Both the position numbers and the translations under genes were made by a program. The notes beneath the pieces were generated by a model that saw only the letters and a program-made list of their open reading frames with translations, was not told where the DNA came from and searched no databases. This document shows, one piece after another, positions 42,111-50,576 of a stretch of DNA of 64,000 bases; the first letter of the stretch is position 1; every line of letters begins with the position of its first letter. Source of the stretch: Salinispora tropica CNB-440 (GTDB lineage Bacteria > Actinomycetota > Actinomycetes > Mycobacteriales > Micromonosporaceae); the NCBI RefSeq assembly GCF_000016425.1, contig NC_009380.1, positions 4,096,144 to 4,160,143 of the forward strand, written 5' to 3'.

Positions 42111-43394
42111 ATGCCCCAGCAGCAGTCCTCCCCTCTTGCGTTCTTCGATAATGCGAACAGCCAGCCGGACTTCACCGTCGGCCTACGTGGTTACAACACC
42201 GGGCAGGTTGACGACTTCCTTGGTCGGCTGACGGCCGCGCTGACCCAGTCCGAGCAGGCCCGTGCCGAGGCCGAGCAGCGGATGAACGACGCGCAGCGTC
42301 GGCTCCGCCAGGCCGAGCAGCGGATGACCGCCCTCGACCAGAAGCTCTCCGAGGCCAGCAAGCAACTCGAAGAGAACAATCGGCCGACCCTCTCCGGCCT
42401 CGGTACCCGCGTCGAGCAGATCCTCCGGCTTGCCGAGGAACAGGCCAACGACCACCGCAGCGACGCGAAGCGTGAGTCCGAGGGCATTCTCTCCGCCGCC
42501 CGCCTCGAGGCCCGGGAGATCACTGACAAGGCGCGGGCCGAGGTGGCGGCGATGAAGGCCACCGCGGAGCGGGAGGCGGGCAACGTCCGCACCGCAGCGG
42601 AGCGGGAGGCCGCCGAGGTCCGCGTCCAGGCCCGCCGCGAGGCCGACACCCTGCGCTCCGACGCCGATCGGGAGACCAAGCAGCTGCGCACCGTGACCGC
42701 GCACGAGGTCGCCGAGCTGAAGTCCACCGTCGAGCGGGAGGTGTCCACCCTCCGCGCGACCGCGGAGCGGGAGATCACCCAGCAGCGGGCGAAGGCCGCC
42801 CGCGAGGCCGAGGAGAAGCGCGCCGAGGCGACGAAGCTCCTCACCGATGCACGCGACAAGCGCGACAAGGACCTCCAGGCCCTTGAGCTGCAGCTGGCCG
42901 AGCGGCGGGAGAAGGCCGAGCGCGAGGAGTCGGAGCGGCACGCAACCCAGGTCGCCCAGACCCAGAAGTTGGTCAACGAGGCCGAGGAGCGGGCACGGGC
43001 TGCCCAAGAGCGGGCCAAGGAGATCGAGCAGCGCGCCGAAGCGCGGCGGGTCGAGTCGGAACGCACCGCCCACGACACGGTCGAAGAGGCCAAGTCGGTC
43101 GCCGAAAAGAGTCTGAACGAAGCGAAGACCGAGGCGGAGCGCCTGCTCACCGAGGCCCGCACCGAGGCCGACCTGGCTACTCAGACGGCACGCCGCGAGG
43201 TCGAGGATCTGACCCGTCAGAAGGACGCGGTCACCTCCCAGCTCGGCCAGATGCTCTCCGGGCTCGCCGGCATCGTCCCGGGCACGGGACCGGACGCCTC
43301 CGCTGCGGCAGCCGTGGCAGCGGCCGCCACGGAGACGAAGACAAAGGCCGCGGCGGAGACGGAGCACCGCAAGAGCGCCGAATCCTCCAGCTGA
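42111..43394 (+). CDS. DivIVA-like/Scy-FilP-type coiled-coil protein
   Basis: 427 residues. The N-terminus 'FTVGLRGYNTGQVDDFLGRL' (about 22-41) is the DivIVA membrane-binding motif. Nearly all of 45-400 is an uninterrupted Ala/Glu/Arg coiled coil, ending in an Ala-rich tail. A shared block 'LGTRVEQILRLAEEQA' recurs in the next gene product, so the two are paralogues. Such proteins (Scy, FilP) organise polar growth in streptomycetes, where they also neighbour the methylmalonyl-CoA epimerase gene. A weak ribosome-binding site precedes ATG 42111. Confidence 0.82.
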   Translation: MPQQQSSPLAFFDNANSQPDFTVGLRGYNTGQVDDFLGRLTAALTQSEQARAEAEQRMNDAQRRLRQAEQRMTALDQKLSEASKQLEENNRPTLSGLGTRVEQILRLAEEQANDHRSDAKRESEGILSAARLEAREITDKARAEVAAMKATAEREAGNVRTAAEREAAEVRVQARREADTLRSDADRETKQLRTVTAHEVAELKSTVEREVSTLRATAEREITQQRAKAAREAEEKRAEATKLLTDARDKRDKDLQALELQLAERREKAEREESERHATQVAQTQKLVNEAEERARAAQERAKEIEQRAEARRVESERTAHDTVEEAKSVAEKSLNEAKTEAERLLTEARTEADLATQTARREVEDLTRQKDAVTSQLGQMLSGLAGIVPGTGPDASAAAAVAAAATETKTKAAAETEHRKSAESSS

Positions 43395-43407
43395 CCAGCT
43401 CAGCTGG
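43387..43407 (+). terminator. Short hairpin at the stop of the first coiled-coil gene
   Basis: CCAGCTG/CAGCTGG 7-bp stem with 7-nt loop overlapping the stop codon. A modest attenuator or terminator at best. Confidence 0.4.
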
Positions 43408-43555
43408 GGCCTGTTCCACCGCGCGGGGCGATGCTGGATATCCGGTGTCGCCCCGCGCCGTACGCCGTTCCGAGTCCGGATCGCACCGGTTGAACCGCTG
43501 CATCCGACGAGTCCGTATCGCCCCAAGAGGGCCAATTGCGTGTGAGGATGGGGGC

Positions 43556-45985
43556 ATGTCGAACGGCGAGGAACTGTTCGCTCTCGGCGGGGATGTGACC
43601 ACGGAGCCCAGCTTCGAGGCCGGCCTGCGGGGGTACGTGAAGGGACAGGTCGACCGGTACGTCGCTCGCGCCGAGCACGAGATCGCCACCCTGACCGCCG
43701 AGCGAGAGCAGGCCTACACCCAAATTCACAAGCTGGCCGGCCAGGTGGAAGTGCTCCAGCGGGATCTCGCCCAGGTGCGCAAGCAGGTCGGCATGGTGGA
43801 CCGCGCCTCCTTCCGGCACCTTGGACCCCGCGTCGAGCAGGTCCTCACCCTCGCTGAGGAACAGGCCGATGAGATCCTTGCCGCCGCGAACAAGGAGATC
43901 GAGTCCCGCCGAGCCGCCGCCGAGCACCTCATCGACGAGGCGCGGGCGGAGGCGGCCACAGCACTCAAGGACTTCGAGCTGGCGCTGGCCGCCCGCCGCG
44001 CCGAGGAGGAGCGGCACACCGCAGCCCGGAAGGCGGAAGCAGACGCCATGGTCCGGGCCGCCACGGAACAGGCAGACGCCACCGTCAAGGCCGCCACCGA
44101 ACAAGCAGACGCCACCGTCAAGGCCGCCACCGAACAAGCAGACGCCACCGTCAAGGCCGCCACCGAGGAAGCAGACACCGCCGTCCGGGCCGCCACCGAA
44201 CAAGCAGACACCGCGGTCCGGGCCGCCACCGAGGAAGCCGCCCGACTACGCAAGACCGCGACCGAACAAGCAGACACCGCGGTCAAGGCCGCCACCGAGG
44301 AAGCCGCCCGACTACGCAAGACCGCGCAGGAGGCGCTGGCGAAGGCCCAGCAGGAAGCTACCCAGCTGCGGGACACCGCGAAAGAGGTGCACACGCGGGC
44401 CCAGCAGGAGGCGACGAAGCTGCGCGAAGCGGCCCGCGAGGCGCAGGCCAAAGCCCAGCAAGAGGCAACCGAGCTGCGGGAGAGCGCCAAGGAGGTGCAC
44501 GCCAAGGCGCAGGAGGAGGCCGGGCGCCTCGTGGGGCAGGCGACCGAGGCGAGCCGGGCTACCCACGCCAAGGCCCAGCAGGAGGCCAAGCAGATCATCG
44601 ACGACGCCAGCATCGCCGGCCGGACCACCCACAACAAGGCCCGTCAGGAGGCGGAGCGGCTTTCCAAACAGGCCGCCGACGCGGCGAAGCGCCAGCGCGC
44701 CGAGGCCGAGGCGTACGCGCAGCAGACGCGCACCGAGACCGAGGCGTATGCCCGGCAGACCCGGGCTCAGACACAGCAGGAGCTGGGAGCCTGGCGGGCG
44801 GGGGTGGAAAAGGAGGTCAACAACCGCCGAGCGGCGGCAGACCAGGAGTTGGCCCAGCGTCGCGCCGTCGACGACCAGGAGTTTGCCAGCCGCCGCGACG
44901 AGTTGGAGAAGCGGCACGCGTCACGGCACGCCGAGCTGGAGCAGCAGTACACATCCCGACAGCAGGAGCTGGAGACCGGGTTCACGACCCGACAGCAGGA
45001 GCTGGAGACCGGGTTCACGACCCGACAGCAGGAGCTGGAGACCGGGTTCGCCACCCTTCAGCAGGAGCTGGAGACCGGGTTCGCCACCCGACAGCAGGAG
45101 CTGGAGACCGGGTTCACCACCCGACAGCAGGAGCTGGAGACCGAGTTCACCTCGCGCAAGACCGAGTTGGAGTCCACGTACACGGCCCGCCGAAACGAAA
45201 TCGAGGGTGCCGCCGAGAGCATCCGGCGGACCGCCGAGCAGGACGCCGGGGCCCTACGCGAGCGTGCGGAACAGGAAGCGTCGGAGCTGCTCAGCCAGGC
45301 TGAGGAGGCGGCGGCCGAGCAGCGCCGCTCCGCTGACGAGTACGTCGCCACCTCCCGCCGCCAGTTCGAGGAGTACGCCGCTACCACCCAACAGGCCCTG
45401 GCCACCACCCAGCAGCACCTGGCGGCGACGCAACAGGAGGCCGCAACCGGCCGGCAGCAGCTCGCCCAGGTGATGCTGGAGATCGCGCAAGCGCAGCAGC
45501 AGCTCGCTGATCTGCGGCAGGAGACCTGGCGATCGCGCCAGGAGTCCGACGACTTGCGGCGGCAGGTGACGGAGCTTCGGCTGGAGTTGACCGATGCGGC
45601 GAAGCCCGCCCCGGTCGGCCCCGCGGGCAGCGATTCCGACAGCAGTCGGGCACCCACGGCCGTACCGGCGCCGCCAGATGGGGACCGGGCCGGGGTGGGC
45701 AAGGTCGAGCCGGCGGAGGCCGGCCAGCCGGCCCGTGGGCGGATCGAGCCGGCGGTCGACGAGTCCGCGAAGGGCAGTGTGAAGTCGGTCACCACGAAGG
45801 ACGGTGATGAGGCCAGCGCCGGGGTAGACGGTGAGCCGACCGTCGCGGCCGTACCGGGTGAAGGGGGTCGGGCAGCCGCCCCAACAAAGATCACCAGCAC
45901 CGGCGAGAACACCAGCCGGCCGGCAAAGCCGACCACCGACGAGCGCAGCTCCAAGCCGAGCAAGGTCGTCGTTGACAAGGACTGA
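43556..45985 (+). CDS. Large Scy/FilP-type coiled-coil cytoskeletal protein
   Basis: 809 residues from ATG 43556. A DivIVA-like start, 'FEAGLRGYVKGQVDRYVARAE' region (about 18-37), is followed by 'LGPRVEQVLTLAEEQADEIL' shared with the upstream paralogue. The rod of about 600 residues includes eight hendecads of the ATEQADATVKA type (about 169-256), later Gln/Glu-rich heptads, and six hendecads of the TRQQELETGFT type (about 467-532). The last 130 residues are a disordered Pro/Ala/Lys tail. Eleven-residue periodicity is characteristic of Scy/FilP rods, which assemble a polarisome at growing tips. The DNA repeats make it prone to length change. Confidence 0.85.
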   Translation: MSNGEELFALGGDVTTEPSFEAGLRGYVKGQVDRYVARAEHEIATLTAEREQAYTQIHKLAGQVEVLQRDLAQVRKQVGMVDRASFRHLGPRVEQVLTLAEEQADEILAAANKEIESRRAAAEHLIDEARAEAATALKDFELALAARRAEEERHTAARKAEADAMVRAATEQADATVKAATEQADATVKAATEQADATVKAATEEADTAVRAATEQADTAVRAATEEAARLRKTATEQADTAVKAATEEAARLRKTAQEALAKAQQEATQLRDTAKEVHTRAQQEATKLREAAREAQAKAQQEATELRESAKEVHAKAQEEAGRLVGQATEASRATHAKAQQEAKQIIDDASIAGRTTHNKARQEAERLSKQAADAAKRQRAEAEAYAQQTRTETEAYARQTRAQTQQELGAWRAGVEKEVNNRRAAADQELAQRRAVDDQEFASRRDELEKRHASRHAELEQQYTSRQQELETGFTTRQQELETGFTTRQQELETGFATLQQELETGFATRQQELETGFTTRQQELETEFTSRKTELESTYTARRNEIEGAAESIRRTAEQDAGALRERAEQEASELLSQAEEAAAEQRRSADEYVATSRRQFEEYAATTQQALATTQQHLAATQQEAATGRQQLAQVMLEIAQAQQQLADLRQETWRSRQESDDLRRQVTELRLELTDAAKPAPVGPAGSDSDSSRAPTAVPAPPDGDRAGVGKVEPAEAGQPARGRIEPAVDESAKGSVKSVTTKDGDEASAGVDGEPTVAAVPGEGGRAAAPTKITSTGENTSRPAKPTTDERSSKPSKVVVDKD
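44060..44323. repeat. Eight 33-bp hendecad-coding repeats
   Basis: 264 bp in eight in-frame 33-bp units: ATEQADATVKA three times, then variants (ATEEADTAVRA, ATEQADTAVRA, ATEEAARLRKT and so on). Units are highly alike at DNA level. Confidence 0.9.
44954..45151. repeat. Six 33-bp hendecad-coding repeats
   Basis: 198 bp in six in-frame units encoding (S/T)RQQELETGF(T/A) and two variants (TLQQ..., ...ETEFT). Unrelated in sequence to the other array but with the same 11-residue period. Confidence 0.9.
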
Positions 45986-46088
45986 GCAGACCGGCAGGAC
46001 GGCGATTCCGAGCCAGGATCGCTGCTGCCGACGGCTGAGCGAGGCATGGCGGGCCGGCCGCGGCGCTGGGCGGACGGCCTGAGCTCCG

Positions 46089-47327
46089 GTGGCACCGGGC
46101 GAGCCGGATTCGCCGGGACCGACCGGTCGACCGGGCCGGCCGGCCGGCGACCAGCCGGCGGCGCCGGAACCGCCCGCCGCGGCAGCTCCGACTCCCGGCG
46201 ACGCCACCGCGGTCGACAACGCGTCCGCCGAGCCCTCGATCCCACCCGAGGCGCAGCAGCACCGAGCCAGCCAGGGGTCTGGGCGGTTCGGTGTGCCGGG
46301 GCGGCCCCTGCGACGTAACAGCTTCCTCGTCGGCCTCACCGGCGGTCTCGGCGCGCTGCTGGCCTACGCCCTCTTCCTCGGCCTCCGCAACGCCGCCGGC
46401 CTACTCGTCCCCGTAGTGATCGCGGTCTTCCTCGCCGTCGGGCTCTATCCGGCGGTGGCGCGGCTACGCCGGCTCGGGCTGCCCCACGGGCTGGCGGTCG
46501 CGGTCGTCATGCTGACCCTGCTCCTCCTGTTCTGTAGCGGCGTGGTCGCCCTGGTGCCACCGGTCGTCACCCAGTCCAACCAGTTCATCGAACAGTTCCC
46601 CAGCTATCTGGAAGCGCTACAGCGCAACGAGACCGTCAACGAGCTGATCGAACGGTACGACCTGGTGGAACGGGCCCAGCAGGCCGCGGACACCGACGCC
46701 CTCGGCCAGGCACTCGGCGGAGTACTCGGCGGCGCCCAGCTCATCTTCGGCACCGCCTTTCGGACCCTGACCGTACTCGTACTCACCACCTACTTCCTGG
46801 CGTACTTCAACCGACTACGGTCGCTCGGGTACGCGCTCGTTCCCCGGTCCCGTCGGGATCGGGTACGCCTCATCGGCGACGAAATCATCGTCAAGGTCGG
46901 CGCGTACATCGTCGGGGCGCTCATCATCGCCATCCTCGCCGGCACGACCACCTTCGTCTTCGCGTTGATTGCCGAGTTGCCGTACCCGTTCGCCCTGGCC
47001 GTCGTGGTCGCGGTGACCGACCTGATCCCGCAGATCGGTGCCACGCTCGGGGCGGTGATCGTGAGCCTGGTCGGCTTCGCCACTGATCTACCGGTAGGGA
47101 TCGCCTGCGTGTTGTTCTTCCTCATCTACCAGCAGGTGGAGAACTACCTGATCTACCCCAAGGTGATGCGCCGGTCGGTGCAGGTCAACGAGGTAGCCGC
47201 CCTGGTGGCGGCGCTGCTCGGCGTCGCCCTGATCGGCGTGGTCGGCGCCCTCATCGCGATCCCCACCGTCGCGGCGTTCCAGCTGATCCTGCGCGAGGTG
47301 GTCATCCCACGCCAGGATTCCCGCTAG
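46089..47327 (+). CDS. AI-2E family (PerM/UPF0118) transporter
   Basis: 412-residue membrane protein. A disordered N-terminus of about 75 residues leads to eight hydrophobic segments. Family features are the extracellular 'VVTQSNQFIEQFPSYLEAL' loop, 'LPYPFALAVVVAVTDLIPQIGATLGAVI' region with its conserved DLIPxxG, and 'QQVENYLIYPKVM' near the end. Members export small molecules or ions, and AI-2 itself is not implied. The GTG at 46089 is the furthest start and is weakly supported; the real one may be later. Stop overlaps that of the convergent hydrolase gene. Confidence 0.85.
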   Translation: MAPGEPDSPGPTGRPGRPAGDQPAAPEPPAAAAPTPGDATAVDNASAEPSIPPEAQQHRASQGSGRFGVPGRPLRRNSFLVGLTGGLGALLAYALFLGLRNAAGLLVPVVIAVFLAVGLYPAVARLRRLGLPHGLAVAVVMLTLLLLFCSGVVALVPPVVTQSNQFIEQFPSYLEALQRNETVNELIERYDLVERAQQAADTDALGQALGGVLGGAQLIFGTAFRTLTVLVLTTYFLAYFNRLRSLGYALVPRSRRDRVRLIGDEIIVKVGAYIVGALIIAILAGTTTFVFALIAELPYPFALAVVVAVTDLIPQIGATLGAVIVSLVGFATDLPVGIACVLFFLIYQQVENYLIYPKVMRRSVQVNEVAALVAALLGVALIGVVGALIAIPTVAAFQLILREVVIPRQDSR

Positions 47328-48124
47328 TCTGCCGCTGGCCCCGGCACCGGCCGGTCGGCGAAGGCCGCCACCGTGCGATCGGCGTACGCGCTGACATCGC
47401 CGGTCTCCAGCGGGCCGTCCCAGGTGGTCGGCAGCGGCACGGGGACGGAGGGGTTGACCCGCCGGACGATCTCGTCGAGGACGGTCTCGGCGTCACCGAC
47501 CCACAGGTGTTTGGCGCCGGGCACTCCGACCACCTCAGCCTGCGGTACGGCCGCGAAGCGTTCCCGCGCCTCCTCGGGCCGCAGGTAGTCGTCGAACTCC
47601 GGCACCAGCGCCGTCATCGGCTTGCCGGCGGCAGCCCAGTTCGCCAGGTCTCCGGGGCCGGAGAACCGCAGCGGCGGGGAGAGCAGGAGGGCGCCCGCCA
47701 CCGCCGGGTCACAGCCATACCGCAGAGTCAGGTCGGTGCCGAACGACCAACCCAGCAGCCAGATCTCCGGCAGCTCGTGGAACTCCGCGTACTCGATGGC
47801 GGCGGCGACGTCGTACCGCTCGCCGACCGCGTTGTCGAATGTCCCCGCGCTGGTACCGCGCATGCTGGTCGTGCCCCGGGTGTTGAAGCGCAGCACCGCC
47901 AGGTCGGCCAGGGCCGGCAGGCGCCAGGCGGCCTTGCGGAACACGTGGCTGTCCATCATCCCGCCATGGGTGGGCAGCGGATGCAGGCAGACCAGCGTAG
48001 CGACCGGCGCGCGGTCGGCCGGGCGGGCCAGCTCACCGACGAGACGCAGCCCGTCGGCGGTGTGCAGCTCAATCTCCTCCCGGCGGCCGGGCAGGATCGA
48101 CGAGGCGCGGATAGGTGTGCTCAC
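47324..48124 (-). CDS. Alpha/beta-hydrolase
   Basis: 266-residue serine hydrolase. 'LHPLPTHGGMMDS' forms the oxyanion region; the nucleophile elbow is 'LLGWSFGTDL' (G-x-S-x-G, Ser near 135); and the catalytic His is probably in 'GAKHLWVGD' (about 216). The sequence resembles the CocE/NonD-like and short dienelactone-type hydrolases; substrate unknown. GTG 48124 is preferred, with GGGGGAG about 9 nt upstream; GTG 48145 is the longest start. Its TAG overlaps the TAG of the plus-strand transporter gene by two bases. Confidence 0.8.
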   Translation of the reverse strand: MSTPIRASSILPGRREEIELHTADGLRLVGELARPADRAPVATLVCLHPLPTHGGMMDSHVFRKAAWRLPALADLAVLRFNTRGTTSMRGTSAGTFDNAVGERYDVAAAIEYAEFHELPEIWLLGWSFGTDLTLRYGCDPAVAGALLLSPPLRFSGPGDLANWAAAGKPMTALVPEFDDYLRPEEARERFAAVPQAEVVGVPGAKHLWVGDAETVLDEIVRRVNPSVPVPLPTTWDGPLETGDVSAYADRTVAAFADRPVPGPAAD

Positions 48125-48196
48125 CCGACCAGTCTCCCCCGTCACCGGGCCGGCAACCCGGCCGGGGGGCGGGAAGACGGTGATCCAGATCGCGCC

Positions 48197-48523
48197 TCAG
48201 CCGTGGCGAGGCGCGCTGCGGCCCCGTTGCACGATCGGTGCCCGCCGGTCCCGGGCCCGCCAACAGCCGCTGTGCCAGTGCCGGCGGTCGGTCAGGTCTC
48301 CCCACCCCTGAGCGGGCCACACCACGACATGCGCCACACCAGGCCGGATCTCCTGGTCGCAGCCAGGGCAACGGTAGGTCTTCACCGACGCGCCACCGCT
48401 GATCAACCGGACCTGCCAGTCGCCGTCCCGCCACTGCTGCACCGACTCGGCCCCCTGTCGAAGCCGTGCGGAGTCCAGCTGCCCGCTCTCATCCCGGCGG
48501 GATCGGTTACGACGAGGGCTCAC
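48197..48523 (-). CDS. Small zinc-ribbon-like conserved actinobacterial protein
   Basis: 108-residue basic protein. 'YRCPGCDQEIRPGVAHVVVW' has a CxxC pair, and 'DRRHWHSGCWRARDRR' supplies His and Cys that could complete a zinc site. Such proteins, often labelled 'ATP/GTP-binding protein' in streptomycetes without evidence, are conserved next to 3-hydroxybutyryl-CoA dehydrogenase and nucS. Start taken at GTG 48523 ('SPRRNRSRR'), although the GGAGG is only 1 nt away, so the precise start is uncertain. Possibly nucleic-acid binding. Confidence 0.7.
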   Translation of the reverse strand: MSPRRNRSRRDESGQLDSARLRQGAESVQQWRDGDWQVRLISGGASVKTYRCPGCDQEIRPGVAHVVVWPAQGWGDLTDRRHWHSGCWRARDRRAPIVQRGRSAPRHG

Positions 48524-48604
48524 ACCTCCAGCGTACGGTGGGACGCCGCCGTACGGCGTGGACGGGGGCCGGCGGTGCGGCCGGCGGTGCACCAGCCCCA
48601 CTGC

Positions 48605-50395
48605 TCAGCGGCGGGTGTGATCGCGGAAGCCCCGGCCAGCCTTCCGGCCCAGGTAGCCGGCGGTGACCAGGTGCTCCAGCAGCGGAGCGGGGGCGAACCC
48701 CGGCTCACGCAGCTCCAGGTACAGCTCTCGCTGGATCGCCAGGGACACGTCGAGGCCGACCACGTCGAGCAACTCGAACGGGCCCATCGGGTACCCACAG
48801 CCGAGCTTCATCGCATGGTCGATGTCGTCAGCGGTCGAGTAGCTCGCCTCCAGCATCTTCACCGCGTCGTTGAGGTACGGGAAGAGCAGCGCGTTGACGA
48901 TGAACCCGGAGCGGTCACCGCAGACCACACCGGTCTTGCCCAGCTCCCCGCAGACCGCCTTCACGGTGGCGGTGGTCTCCGCCGACGTACGGATGGTCTG
49001 CACGATCTCCACCAGCGGCATGACCGGCGCTGGGTTGAAGAAGTGCAGGCCCACCACGTCCGCCGGACGCTGGGTGGCCATCGCGATATCGATCACCGGC
49101 AGCGACGAGGTGGTGGTGGCGAGAACGACACCGGGCTTGCAGATCTCGTCGAGGCTGGCGAAGAGCGCCTTCTTGACACTCAGCTCCTCGATGACCGCCT
49201 CGACCACCAGGTCGACGTCGGCGAGGTGCTCCAACGTGGCGGACCAGGTGATCCGGCCCAGCGCGGCGTCCCGGTCGGCCTCACTCAGCTTGCCCCGCAC
49301 CACGCCCTTGTTGAGCGAGGTCTTGACCGCCTCGAAGAGCTTGGCGGACTTCTCCGCCCCCCGGGTCACCGAGACCACCTCGTAGCCGGCCTTGGCGAAC
49401 ACTTCGATGATGCCGGTCGCCATCGTCCCGGAACCGACCACACCGACCTTCGCGATGCCACGCGCGCCGGCGTCGAGCGTCGACTCCGCGCTCACCGGCG
49501 TCTGCTCGTCCGGTACGACCGCCGGCGAACCGGGCCGCTCGTAGGTGTAGAAGCCACGCCCTGACTTCCGACCGAGCAGACCGGCGGTGACCATCTGCTT
49601 GATCAGCGGCACCGGGGCGTGTCGCCGGTCCCGGCCGCCCCGCCGGTACATCGTGTCCAGAATCTCGTACGCGGTGTCCAGGCCGATCAGATCCATCAAC
49701 GCCAAGGGGCCCATCGGCAGACCACAGCCGAGCTTCATCGCCGCGTCGATGTCCTCCCGGCTGGCATACCGCGCCTCAACCATGCTGACCGCATGGTTGA
49801 GGTAGCCGAAGAGGAGGGCGTTGGCGATGAAGCCAGCTCGATCGTTGATCGTCACATCGACCTTGCCCAGCCGCGCGCAGAGTCCCTCCACGTCGGCGAC
49901 CACCTCGGCCGAGGTGACCACCGTCCGGACGATCTCAACCAGCTTCATGACCGGCGCCGGGTTGAAGAAGTGGATGCCGATGACCTGGTTGGGGCGGGTC
50001 GTGGCCACCGAGATTTCGGTTACTGACAGCGACGAGGTGTTGGTGGCCAGGATCGTCTCGGGCTTGCAGATCCGGTCCAGCTCCGCGAAAATCCGCTGCT
50101 TCAGATCGAGGTGCTCGGGAACGGCCTCGATCACCAGGTCGACCGAGTGCAGGGCCTCCAGCCCGACCTGCCAGTTGACGCGGGCCAGGAGCGCGTCCCG
50201 GTCGGCCGCCGCGAGCTTGCCCTTGGCGACCGCCCGGTCGGTCGAGCCGGTCAGGGTGGCACGGCCGCGCTCCAGCGCCGCCTCGGTCACCTCGACCGCG
50301 ACGACGTCGATGCCATTTCGGGCGAAGACTTCGACGATGCCGGCACCCATGGTGCCCAGACCCACCACACCCACACTGGCGAACTCGCGCGTCAC
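48605..50395 (-). CDS. Tandem-fused 3-hydroxyacyl-CoA (3-hydroxybutyryl-CoA) dehydrogenase
   Basis: 596 residues made of two complete copies of the enzyme. Copy 1 (about 1-290) has NAD site 'VGVVGLGTMGAGIVEVFA' and 'TNTSSLSVTEIS'. A linker of about 25 residues follows. Copy 2 (about 316-596) has 'VGVVGSGTMATGIIEVFAK' and 'TTTSSLPVIDIA'. Both keep the catalytic His in 'GIHFFNPAPVMKLVE' and 'GLHFFNPAPVMPLVE' and a C-terminal 3HCDH dimer domain. It reduces acetoacetyl-CoA to 3-hydroxybutyryl-CoA or runs in beta-oxidation. GGGAGG precedes GTG 50395. Confidence 0.92.
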   Translation of the reverse strand: MTREFASVGVVGLGTMGAGIVEVFARNGIDVVAVEVTEAALERGRATLTGSTDRAVAKGKLAAADRDALLARVNWQVGLEALHSVDLVIEAVPEHLDLKQRIFAELDRICKPETILATNTSSLSVTEISVATTRPNQVIGIHFFNPAPVMKLVEIVRTVVTSAEVVADVEGLCARLGKVDVTINDRAGFIANALLFGYLNHAVSMVEARYASREDIDAAMKLGCGLPMGPLALMDLIGLDTAYEILDTMYRRGGRDRRHAPVPLIKQMVTAGLLGRKSGRGFYTYERPGSPAVVPDEQTPVSAESTLDAGARGIAKVGVVGSGTMATGIIEVFAKAGYEVVSVTRGAEKSAKLFEAVKTSLNKGVVRGKLSEADRDAALGRITWSATLEHLADVDLVVEAVIEELSVKKALFASLDEICKPGVVLATTTSSLPVIDIAMATQRPADVVGLHFFNPAPVMPLVEIVQTIRTSAETTATVKAVCGELGKTGVVCGDRSGFIVNALLFPYLNDAVKMLEASYSTADDIDHAMKLGCGYPMGPFELLDVVGLDVSLAIQRELYLELREPGFAPAPLLEHLVTAGYLGRKAGRGFRDHTRR

Positions 50396-50576
50396 GCCAA
50401 GCCTCCCTGATCAGCTCCATGCAGCCGGCGTCAACGGCCGCCAAGGTATGCGCGCGAGTCTGCCATGTGCCGCAGGGTTGTCGAGATGCCGTGGGGTATG
50501 TCACGGTGCCGGCCTGACAGCAAGCGGACGTCGCCAGCCCTACCGATGAGTAGCAAGCCGGGTCTAGACTTCCGCC

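Noticed and set aside
47507..49564. Long plus-strand frame opposite the hydrolase and dehydrogenase genes
   Set aside because: High-GC shadow frame with His/Gln/Asp-rich composition and no domain; the minus-strand genes are clear families.
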